Of a stretch of 64,000 nucleotides of DNA, positions 27,224 to 34,830 are shown piece after piece. The translations under genes and the position numbers were made by a program. The notes under the pieces are model-generated. The model was not told the origin of the DNA. It worked only from the letters and a program-made list of their open reading frames with translations, and made no database searches. Position 1 is the stretch's first letter; every line of letters starts with the position of its first letter. This DNA comes from Streptomyces justiciae (lineage in GTDB: Bacteria > Actinomycetota > Actinomycetes > Streptomycetales > Streptomycetaceae). The stretch is taken from NCBI RefSeq assembly GCF_015163075.1, contig NZ_JADDXU010000006.1, positions 186,001 to 250,000 of the forward strand, read 5' to 3'.

Positions 27224-29950
27224 GTGGCAGAGACAGCATCGAAGAAGACCGACAACAGTCCCGGCGGCAGCCGCCCGCGCCTGATGCTCATGGACGGGCA
27301 CTCATTGGCGTACCGCGCGTTCTTCGCGCTGCCCGCGGAGAACTTCACGACCGCGACGGGCCAGCCGACGAACGCGATCTACGGCTTCGCCTCGATGCTG
27401 GCCAACACCCTGCGCGACGAGGCGCCCACGCACTTCGCGGTGGCCTTCGACGTGTCGCGCAAGACCTGGCGCTCCGAGGAGTTCACGGAGTACAAGGCCA
27501 ACCGCTCCAAGACCCCGGACGAGTTCAAGGGCCAGGTCGAGCTGATCGGCGAGCTGCTGGACGCGATGCACGTCTCGCGGTTCGCGGTCGACGGCTTCGA
27601 GGCCGACGACATCATCGCCACGCTCGCCACCCAGGCCGAGGCCGCCGGCTTCGAGGTGCTGATCGTCACCGGTGACCGCGACTCCTTCCAGCTCGTCAGC
27701 GAGCACACCACCGTGCTCTACCCCACGAAGGGTGTCTCCGAGCTGACCCGGTTCACCCCGGAGAAGGTGTTCGAGAAGTACGGCCTGACCCCCGCCCAGT
27801 ACCCCGACTTCGCGGCCCTGCGCGGCGACCCGTCCGACAACCTGCCCGGCATCCCCGGCGTCGGCGAGAAGACCGCCGCGAAGTGGATCAACCAGTTCGG
27901 TTCGTTCGCGGACCTCGTCGAGCGCGTCGAGGAGGTCAAGGGCAAGGCCGGGCAGAACCTGCGCGAGCACCTGGAGGCGGTCAAGCTCAACCGCCGCCTC
28001 ACCGAGATGGTCCGCACCGTAGAGCTGCCGAAGACGGTCGCCGACCTGGAGCGCGCCCCGTACGACCGCAAGACGCTCGCGATGATCCTCGACACCCTCG
28101 AGATCCGTAACCCCTCGCTGCGCGAGCGCCTCCTGGCCGTCGACCCGGGCGCCGAGGAGGCCGAGTCGACACCGGTCGTGACGGCCGGCGTGGAACTCGA
28201 CGGCACGATCCTCGGCACCGGCGAGCTGTCCGCATGGCTCACCGAGCACGGCACCGAGACCCTCGGCGTCGCCACGGTCGACACGTGGGGCCTCGGCACC
28301 GGCTCGGTCGCCGAGATCGCCCTCGCGGCAGCAGGGGGACCGGCCGCCTGGCTCGACCCCACCCAGCTCGACGAGGCCGACGAGAGGGCCCTCACCGGCT
28401 GGCTCGCCGACGCCGCCAGGCCCAAGGTCTTCCACAACGCCAAGGGCGCGATGCGCGTCTTCGCCGAGCACGGCTGGAGCATCGCGGGCGTCTCCATGGA
28501 CACCGCGCTCGCCGCCTACCTCGTCAAGCCGGGCCGCCGCTCCTTCGACCTGGACGCCCTGTCCCTGGAGTATCTCGGCCGGGAGCTCGCGCCCGCCGCC
28601 GCGGCCGACGGCCAGCTCGCCTTCGGCGCGGACGACGGCGCCGAGGCCGAGGCCCTCATGGTGCAGGCCCGCGCGATCCTCGACCTCGGCGAGGCCTTCG
28701 AGGCCCGGCTGACCGAGGTCGGCGCAGCGGACCTGCTGCGCGACATGGAGCTGCCCACCTCCGCGCTGCTGGCCCGCATGGAGCGGCATGGCATCGCCGC
28801 CGACCGGGCGCATCTGGAAGCCATGGAGCAGATGTTCGCGGGCGCCGTCCAGCAGGCCGTCAAGGAGGCCCACGCGGCCGCTGGGCACGAGTTCAACCTG
28901 GGCTCGCCCAAGCAGCTCCAGGAAGTCCTCTTCGGCGAACTGGGGCTGCCCAAGACGAAGAAGACGAAGACCGGCTACACCACGGACGCGGACGCCCTGG
29001 CCTGGCTCGCCGGCCAGACGGACAACGAACTGCCGGTGATCATGCTCCGCCACCGCGAGCAGGCCAAGCTGCGCGTGACGGTCGAGGGCCTGATCAAGAC
29101 CATCGCGGCGGACGGCCGTATCCACACCACGTTCAACCAGACGGTCGCCGCCACGGGACGGCTCTCGTCCACCGACCCCAACCTCCAGAACATCCCCGTG
29201 CGCACGGACGAGGGCCGGGCCATCCGTCGCGGCTTCGTGGTCGGCGAGGGCTACGAGTCGCTGATGACGGCCGACTACAGCCAGATCGAACTGCGCGTCA
29301 TGGCCCACTTGTCGGAGGACGAGGGCCTCATCGAGGCGTTCACCTCCGGCGAGGACCTGCACACCACGGTCGCCTCGCAGGTCTTCGCCGTCGAGCGCGA
29401 CGCCGTCGACGCGGAGATGCGCCGCAAGATCAAGGCCATGTCGTACGGGCTCGCCTACGGTCTGTCCGCCTTCGGCCTCTCCCAGCAGCTGAACATCGAG
29501 GCGGGTGAGGCGCGTGCCCTGATGGACACGTACTTCGAGCGCTTCGGCGGCGTCCAGGACTATCTGCGCCGTGTGGTCGACGAGGCGCGGGCGACGGGCT
29601 ACACGGCGACCCTCTTCGGCCGCCGCCGCTACCTCCCCGACCTCAACAGCGACAACCGCCAGCGCCGCGAGGCCGCCGAGCGGATGGCCCTCAACGCGCC
29701 GATCCAGGGCACGGCCGCCGACATCGTCAAGATCGCGATGCTCAACGTCGGCAAGGCCCTGAGCGAGGCGGAGCTGACCTCCCGCATGCTGCTCCAGGTT
29801 CACGACGAAATCGTCCTGGAGATCGCCCCCGGCGAGCGCGACCGCGTCGAGGAGATCGTCCGCCGGGAGATGGCGGGCGCGGTCCAGCTGCGCGCCCCGT
29901 TGGACGTCTCGGTGGGCGTGGGTCCGGACTGGGAGTCGGCGGCGCACTAG
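27224..29950 (+). CDS. polA: DNA polymerase I
   Basis: A 908-residue family A polymerase for Okazaki-fragment maturation and repair. Residues 1-~310 are the 5'-3' exonuclease (LMLMDGHSLAYRAFFALP, GFEADDIIATLA, GDRDSFQLV). The middle is a degenerate 3'-5' exonuclease domain. The polymerase motifs are intact: A (TADYSQIELRVMAHLS, D684), B (RRKIKAMSYGLAYG) and C (LLQVHDEIVLE, D861). The GTG at 27224 gives the usual actinobacterial length. Confidence 0.97.
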   Translation: MAETASKKTDNSPGGSRPRLMLMDGHSLAYRAFFALPAENFTTATGQPTNAIYGFASMLANTLRDEAPTHFAVAFDVSRKTWRSEEFTEYKANRSKTPDEFKGQVELIGELLDAMHVSRFAVDGFEADDIIATLATQAEAAGFEVLIVTGDRDSFQLVSEHTTVLYPTKGVSELTRFTPEKVFEKYGLTPAQYPDFAALRGDPSDNLPGIPGVGEKTAAKWINQFGSFADLVERVEEVKGKAGQNLREHLEAVKLNRRLTEMVRTVELPKTVADLERAPYDRKTLAMILDTLEIRNPSLRERLLAVDPGAEEAESTPVVTAGVELDGTILGTGELSAWLTEHGTETLGVATVDTWGLGTGSVAEIALAAAGGPAAWLDPTQLDEADERALTGWLADAARPKVFHNAKGAMRVFAEHGWSIAGVSMDTALAAYLVKPGRRSFDLDALSLEYLGRELAPAAAADGQLAFGADDGAEAEALMVQARAILDLGEAFEARLTEVGAADLLRDMELPTSALLARMERHGIAADRAHLEAMEQMFAGAVQQAVKEAHAAAGHEFNLGSPKQLQEVLFGELGLPKTKKTKTGYTTDADALAWLAGQTDNELPVIMLRHREQAKLRVTVEGLIKTIAADGRIHTTFNQTVAATGRLSSTDPNLQNIPVRTDEGRAIRRGFVVGEGYESLMTADYSQIELRVMAHLSEDEGLIEAFTSGEDLHTTVASQVFAVERDAVDAEMRRKIKAMSYGLAYGLSAFGLSQQLNIEAGEARALMDTYFERFGGVQDYLRRVVDEARATGYTATLFGRRRYLPDLNSDNRQRREAAERMALNAPIQGTAADIVKIAMLNVGKALSEAELTSRMLLQVHDEIVLEIAPGERDRVEEIVRREMAGAVQLRAPLDVSVGVGPDWESAAH

Positions 29951-30318
29951 CCTCCGGCGGTGGGGCGGGGATGCGGGCGGCGTGACGGGTCGGGTTCATG
30001 GCCGGCGGCGCCCCGCATTCGCCCATCGACCAGCCCGCCCCCCAACCTGCCCCGACCCGCCCCCCAATGTGCCGCGAGAGGGGGTCCCAGGCGGCGCAGC
30101 CCCCTGGTGCGGCTCCGCCGAGTCGGGCGCGACCAGCCCCCACTCGCCCGCACCAGCCCAACCCCTCACTTGCCGCGAGGGGGGCACAGGGGGCGTACCC
30201 CCCTGGTCAGGGGACTGGTAGGGGCGGCGGGGGCGAGAACAACCCCCGCCCACCCGACCGTCACCCACGTGGTCCCCGACAAGACGCCCCCCACCCCCTC
30301 GCCCGTAAAGATGCGGAC
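29951..30318. repeat. Intergenic region with a Streptomyces-type dispersed GC repeat
   Basis: No gene is evident. A hairpin (AGGGGG-CGTA-CCCCCCT, 30188-30204) and the block at 30217-30239 match, base for base over 23 bp, the repeat at 45582-45604. Both copies are followed by a run ending in GCCCGCC-like sequence. Confidence 0.65.
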
Positions 30319-30747
30319 ATGGGTATACGCACGCTCCACCGCCAGACGGCTCCGGCGCAGGCGACCACCGATGCGACCGCGTCCACCCCAGCCGTGCACG
30401 TCCCGCCCTTCTCGGCAGCGGCCAGCACTCCCCGCATCCCCACGGACTTCGCCACAACCCTCCGCCGAGCGGCCACGGACGTCCGTCACCGCCTCACCCG
30501 GAGGGACTGGCTCCACCGCAGGGACCTCCGCCTCTGGGCCGACCAGGCCCGCGGCTACCTCGCGCTGCTCCTCAGCGCGGTCCCCCGCTCCCGCCCGATG
30601 CGGACCATGACGGTGTTCATCGCGACCGTCGGCACAGTCACCGACCCTTCCGGCGACCCGACCCCCGGCAGCACCGTCACCGACGCCCCGGACGGCTCGG
30701 CTCCCGCCCGGCACGTTCAGGCGCCCGGACCGGACGCCACACCCTGA
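30319..30747 (+). CDS. Hypothetical protein
   Basis: A 142-residue protein with a low-complexity N-terminus, a basic helical middle (TTLRRAATDVRHRLTRRDWLHRRDLRLWADQARGY, interrupted here) and a weakly hydrophobic segment (YLALLLSAVPRSRP, MTVFIATVGTVTD). Its last 71 bp overlap the end of the convergent DUF4184 gene. No family recognised, and no clear ribosome binding site. Confidence 0.45.
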   Translation: MGIRTLHRQTAPAQATTDATASTPAVHVPPFSAAASTPRIPTDFATTLRRAATDVRHRLTRRDWLHRRDLRLWADQARGYLALLLSAVPRSRPMRTMTVFIATVGTVTDPSGDPTPGSTVTDAPDGSAPARHVQAPGPDATP

Positions 30748-31522
30748 CCGCCACGGCGTACCCCAGCACCCCCAGCACCAGCCCCGCGCCCACGCCGAAG
30801 CACAGCGTCGGGATCAGCTCCCACGGCCTCGCGGAGGACCCCCAGTAGGCCCACCACCGCGAGGCCCTTTGCACCGCCGCGACGAGCACACAGCCGCCGA
30901 TGCCGACGGCGGCCCACCACCGGTCGCGCACCGACAGCGCGGGCACGCCCACCGGCTCGCTCGCCGGCACCCGCCGTACCGCGTACACGACGAACCCGGC
31001 GATCACCACCGCGGCCACCGCCGAACTGCCGTACTGCAGGTACCAGTACAGCGGTGACCCGGCGATCGTCTCGCCCAGCACCGGGAACAGCCGCATCCCC
31101 CACCGGTCGAGGTGCGTGAACGCGTCCCACACGACATGCGTCAACGCCCCGAGCGCCGCGGACACGTACCACCGCGCCACCAGCGCCGGCCGTACACGCG
31201 CGCGTGGCGCCCCGCAGCGCAGCAGCGCCGCCACCCGCCCTTGCCGCGCCCTGGGCAGCAGCGCCACCAGTGGCTCCCGGATCAGCAGCCAGAGCCCCAC
31301 CAGCGCCCACGCGACGAGCACGTCGACGGTGAAGACGCCCGGGAACGAATGCGTGACGTCCCCGAATTCCATCGCCTCGGAGAACGCGCTCGCCGCGAAG
31401 TAGGTCATGTCGGGAGCGAAGGAACCCGCCACGAGAACGGCCGGAACCAGCCGCCCCCGCCCGGTTCCGTCGGCACGCACAACAGGCAACACCGCGGCCG
31501 CGTGACTGAGGGTGAACGGCAA
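30677..31522 (-). CDS. DUF4184 family integral membrane protein
   Basis: A 281-residue polytopic protein beginning LPFTLSHAAAVLP, the hallmark N-terminus of DUF4184, with GSFAPDMTYF and the His/Asp-containing GALTHVVWDAFTHLDRWG, which resembles YdjM-type membrane metal-dependent hydrolases. At least five hydrophobic helices are visible. TTG at 31522 follows GGGAGG (4-nt spacing). Enzyme activity is unproven. Confidence 0.82.
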   Translation of the reverse strand: MPFTLSHAAAVLPVVRADGTGRGRLVPAVLVAGSFAPDMTYFAASAFSEAMEFGDVTHSFPGVFTVDVLVAWALVGLWLLIREPLVALLPRARQGRVAALLRCGAPRARVRPALVARWYVSAALGALTHVVWDAFTHLDRWGMRLFPVLGETIAGSPLYWYLQYGSSAVAAVVIAGFVVYAVRRVPASEPVGVPALSVRDRWWAAVGIGGCVLVAAVQRASRWWAYWGSSARPWELIPTLCFGVGAGLVLGVLGYAVAVRVWRPVRAPERAGREPSRPGRR

Positions 31523-31662
31523 GAGGCCTCCCAAGGCAGGAAACGGACCGGCCCAGTATGGCCAACTGGTGAAAACCGGGCACGAACGGGTGCCCGAGCA
31601 AAGGAAGTTGTCGTAGGGTCGCCTGGGTCACCCCGCCGGGGAGCGGGGCGAACGGCAACATC

Positions 31663-31701
31663 GAACAGCAGAACCAAACAGTAGAACCGAACAGCAGAAG
31701 A
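31663..31701. repeat. 13-bp tandem repeat x3, unusually A-rich
   Basis: GAACAGCAGAACC (31663), AAACAGTAGAACC (31676) and GAACAGCAGAAGA (31689) repeat with period 13 in the 290-bp gap before the transglycosylase gene. The tract is far below the local GC content. A GC-rich hairpin (CCCCGC...GCGGGG) precedes it. Confidence 0.85.
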
Positions 31702-31812
31702 ACGCAGGGAAAAGCTCCACGAGGGCAACCCGCGCCGCGGGTCGATCGTCACACCATGGCGAGCATGTCGGACGGAGACGGGCGCTCGGCGTCCACGGGA
31801 GGGGTTCACTTT

Positions 31813-33528
31813 ATGTCGGCGCAATTCGGCAGGCGGCTGCGCAAGGGGGCGGTGGCCACCACCGTCGCCGCCGCGGCGGTCGCGGCACTGTCCGCGTCCC
31901 AGGCACCCGGTGTGTCGGTCGACGACAACGGCAGATCGACCACCGCCGACGCCCAGCCCACTCCCGACGCGAGCGACGACGACGGCGCGACCGGCGGCTC
32001 GCCGTTCTACATGGACCTGCCGCCCCTCAACAGCCCCAGCCCCGCCCCGAGCGCGGGCAGCGGCGGCACCGGCGCTACCGGCACCGGCGAGGCCGGCATC
32101 CCCGCGACCGTCCTCGACGCCTACAAGCAGGCCGCGGCGGCCCTCCAGGAGTCCAAGCCCGGCTGCAACCTGCCCTGGCAGCTCCTCGCCGCCATCGGCA
32201 AGGTCGAGTCCGGCCAGGCCCGCGGCGGCCGCGTCACCGCCGACGGCACCACGATCGACCCGATCCTCGGCCCCCAGCTCGACGGCAACGGCTTCGCCCT
32301 CATCCCGGACACCGACAACGGCGTCTACGACGGCAACAGCACCTACGACCAGGCCGTCGGCCCCATGCAGTTCATCCCCTCCACCTGGGAGTGGGCCGGC
32401 CGCGACGGCAACGACGACGGCAAGAAGGACCCCAACAACATCTACGACGCGGCCCTCGCCGCCGGCCACTACCTGTGCCGCAACGGCTGGGACCTGTCCG
32501 CGCAGGCCGACATGAACCGCGCGATCCTCAGCTACAACAACTCCCAGGACTACCTGCACACGGTCCTGTCGTGGCTGGAGTACTACCGCAAGGGCACCCA
32601 CGAGATCCCCGACGGCACCGGCAGCCTGCCCAGCCACCGCAGCGACGACAACGACACCGCGAGCCCGTCGCCGTCGCCTACCCCGCCGTCGACGCCCAAC
32701 ACGCCCAACACGCCCAGCACGCCCGCCACCCCGAGCAGCCCGCCCCCGTCGGACACCCCGTCCACGCCCGGCACCCCCACGCCCACCCCCACCCCGACCG
32801 ACACGGTCGACCACCTGGAGGACGCGGGCACCGCGAAGCTCACCGCGCAGGCCGGGGACACGTTCAGCAAGCGGATCAGCACCCGCGCCGAGACCTCGGC
32901 CGGCAAGGCCGTCGGCAAGGTCCGTATCCGCTTCACGATCGTCGGCGACACCGACACCACCTTCACCGGCGGCGAGAGCGTCGCCACCATCGTCACCAAC
33001 AGCTCCGGCGTCGCCGTCGCGCCCGCGCTGAAGGCCGGTGAGAAGACGGGCGACCTCACCGTCCGCGCCACCGTCGTGGGCCGCGCGGTCGCCGGCCTCG
33101 ACTACAAGGCCACCGTCACCGAGCGCGTCGCCGACACCCTCGCCCGCACCAGCGACACCGCGCTGACCTGCACCCCGGGCGGCGAGTTCGCCGACCAGGT
33201 CGAGGTCAAGGCGACGTACGACGGCGCCGTCGCGGACGGCGTTGCCGCCACCGCCACCCTCATTACCTCCGCGGACGACACCACCGAGAACACCAAGGGC
33301 CCCTACTTCAAGGACGCGGACGGCAAGACCGTACGCACCCTGAAGGGCCTGGAGACGGACGCGAACGGCCTGCTGAAGCTGCCGAAGCTGTACGCCGACG
33401 ACACCACCGGCACGTTCCTGCTCCGCATCAACACCGCGGGCGGCGCGTCCCTGACCGTCGAACTGACGGTGGCGGCGGCCGCCGAGCCGACCGAGTCACC
33501 GAGCCCATCGGCCAGCCCCAGCGCGTAA
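31813..33528 (+). CDS. Secreted lytic murein transglycosylase (SLT/MltB-like) with C-terminal Ig-like region
   Basis: A 571-residue exported protein. Residues 1-~35 are a Sec-type signal (RRLRKG then an Ala/Val run). The catalytic domain (about 95-265) has the ES motif LAAIGKVESGQARGG (E132), GPMQFIPSTWEWAGRDGN and the family ending AILSYNNSQDYLHTVLSWLEYYR. A Pro/Thr/Ser linker follows, then a ~220-residue beta-rich domain of Big/invasin type. It cleaves peptidoglycan. GGGAGGGG eight bases before ATG 31813 sets the start. Confidence 0.92.
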   Translation: MSAQFGRRLRKGAVATTVAAAAVAALSASQAPGVSVDDNGRSTTADAQPTPDASDDDGATGGSPFYMDLPPLNSPSPAPSAGSGGTGATGTGEAGIPATVLDAYKQAAAALQESKPGCNLPWQLLAAIGKVESGQARGGRVTADGTTIDPILGPQLDGNGFALIPDTDNGVYDGNSTYDQAVGPMQFIPSTWEWAGRDGNDDGKKDPNNIYDAALAAGHYLCRNGWDLSAQADMNRAILSYNNSQDYLHTVLSWLEYYRKGTHEIPDGTGSLPSHRSDDNDTASPSPSPTPPSTPNTPNTPSTPATPSSPPPSDTPSTPGTPTPTPTPTDTVDHLEDAGTAKLTAQAGDTFSKRISTRAETSAGKAVGKVRIRFTIVGDTDTTFTGGESVATIVTNSSGVAVAPALKAGEKTGDLTVRATVVGRAVAGLDYKATVTERVADTLARTSDTALTCTPGGEFADQVEVKATYDGAVADGVAATATLITSADDTTENTKGPYFKDADGKTVRTLKGLETDANGLLKLPKLYADDTTGTFLLRINTAGGASLTVELTVAAAAEPTESPSPSASPSA

Positions 33529-33553
33529 GTTCGCGCACTTTCCCGTACGACCG

Positions 33554-33585
33554 CGACGGCGCCCTTCTCCGGAAGGGCGCCGTCG
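33554..33585 (+). terminator. Hairpin terminator after the transglycosylase gene
   Basis: A perfect 13-bp stem (GACGGCGCCCTTC / GAAGGGCGCCGTC) closed by TCCG, extended by one C-G pair, begins 26 bp after the stop. Confidence 0.88.
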
Positions 33586-33599
33586 TCGTGTGCAACGTG

Positions 33600-33628
33600 T
33601 TCTCATCTCGGCCGCCCGTTGCTACGGT
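33600..33628 (+). promoter_or_regulatory. Candidate promoter for the SPW_0924-DUF3068 pair
   Basis: TTCTCA and TACGGT are exactly 17 bp apart, between the upstream terminator and the small gene at 33685. Confidence 0.45.
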
Positions 33629-33684
33629 GCCGGACCTGACGATGTATCAGTTCCGGGCTCACGGGATCCGGTCGGGAGGCCGTC

Positions 33685-33819
33685 ATGCGTGCCCTCATCG
33701 CCGCCGCGATCGGCCTGGCCGTCGCGCTCGCGCTGGTGTTCACGATCACCGCGATGGGCTCGCCGACCGGCAGGACATCGCCGAAGCCGCTGCTCACGAC
33801 CGTGCCGTCACACCCGTAA
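33685..33819 (+). CDS. Small membrane/exported protein, SPW_0924-like (44 aa)
   Basis: A 44-residue protein with one hydrophobic helix at the N-terminus (ALIAAAIGLAVALALVFTI) and a short tail TSPKPLLTTVP that resembles, as I recall, the streptomycete SPW_0924 family. GGGAGG five bases before the ATG gives strong translational support. It lies 21 bp upstream of the DUF3068 gene, so the two form an operon. Function is unknown. Confidence 0.8.
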   Translation: MRALIAAAIGLAVALALVFTITAMGSPTGRTSPKPLLTTVPSHP

Positions 33820-33840
33820 CCGCCCGGGAGGGAGGCCGAG

Positions 33841-34830
33841 ATGCGCCGCAAGGCCAGCCTGATCCTGCTCGCCCTCGCCGTGTTCTTCGCGGCACTGTCC
33901 CCGATGCTGCGCTGGTACGCCTTCCCGCGCCTGGCGAAGATCCCGGCGAACCAGTACCAGGACATGGTCCTGGAGGCCAAGGACGCCACCCTCGTCGACA
34001 ACTCCCTCCAGGAGAAGAAGGTCTCCAAGATCACCATCGTGCAGACCCTCAAGGGCAACGTGGAGGCCTCGGAGAAGATCGAGAAGACGCTCGGCCGGGA
34101 CGTCGTCGTCTGGGACAGCCTGTCCTACGCCCAGGACCCCGACGGCAAGATGGTCGCCTACATCCCCGAGCGCTACATCTTCGACGCCCACAGCCAGGAC
34201 CCCGTCCACGCCACCGGCGAGATGGTCGACGGCGACCCGGTCAAACGCGAGGGCATCGAGTTCAAGTGGCCCTTCCAGACGGAGAAACGGGACTACGAGT
34301 ACTTCGACGCGCAGACCCGCACCAGCAACCCCATCCACTACAAGGGGACGCAGAACTTCCGCGGCCTGGAGGTCTACTACTTCGAGCAGACCATCCCCTG
34401 GACCCAGGTGAAGTTCCCCAAGAAGCTGCCCGTCGCCGGCATCACCCCCGAGCAGATCGCCAAGACCGGCATGACCCGCTGGTACACCACGGTCCGCAAG
34501 TTCTGGGTCGAGCCCGTCACCGGCGCCCCCGTCTACGGCGAGGAGATCCACAAGGAGGAACTCCGCGGCGGCACCCTCCTGGGCGACCGTGAGAAGGTCA
34601 CGGCGTTCGCCGGCCACGTGAAGATGCGCGAGGACTACATCGAGCACACGGTCGACCTGGTCAAGTCCAACCGCCTGCTGGTCCTGCTGATGACGACGTA
34701 TCTCCCCTGGGGTTTCCTCACCCTCGCAGTGCTGCTCCTCGCCCTCGCCCTGTGGCTGGAGGCCCGCAGCCGCCGCCCGGACGACCCCGTGCCCACGACG
34801 GCCGACGAACCGGAACCGGTCACCGCCTGA
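33841..34830 (+). CDS. DUF3068 (PorA-family-type) membrane-anchored protein
   Basis: A 329-residue protein with an N-terminal helix (SLILLALAVFFAALSPMLRWY), a large extracytoplasmic domain containing YYFEQTIPWTQVKFP and TRWYTTVRKFWVEPVTGAPVYG (interrupted), and a C-terminal membrane helix (WGFLTLAVLLLALALWLEAR). This two-helix topology fits DUF3068. GGGAGGGAGG precedes ATG 33841. The last 11 bp overlap the convergent hrpB gene end. Confidence 0.88.
   Translation: MRRKASLILLALAVFFAALSPMLRWYAFPRLAKIPANQYQDMVLEAKDATLVDNSLQEKKVSKITIVQTLKGNVEASEKIEKTLGRDVVVWDSLSYAQDPDGKMVAYIPERYIFDAHSQDPVHATGEMVDGDPVKREGIEFKWPFQTEKRDYEYFDAQTRTSNPIHYKGTQNFRGLEVYYFEQTIPWTQVKFPKKLPVAGITPEQIAKTGMTRWYTTVRKFWVEPVTGAPVYGEEIHKEELRGGTLLGDREKVTAFAGHVKMREDYIEHTVDLVKSNRLLVLLMTTYLPWGFLTLAVLLLALALWLEARSRRPDDPVPTTADEPEPVTA

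Noticed and set aside
31535..31812. Cyclic di-AMP (ydaO) riboswitch before the transglycosylase gene
   Set aside because: Such switches precede many Streptomyces wall hydrolases, but I could not match the conserved core here.
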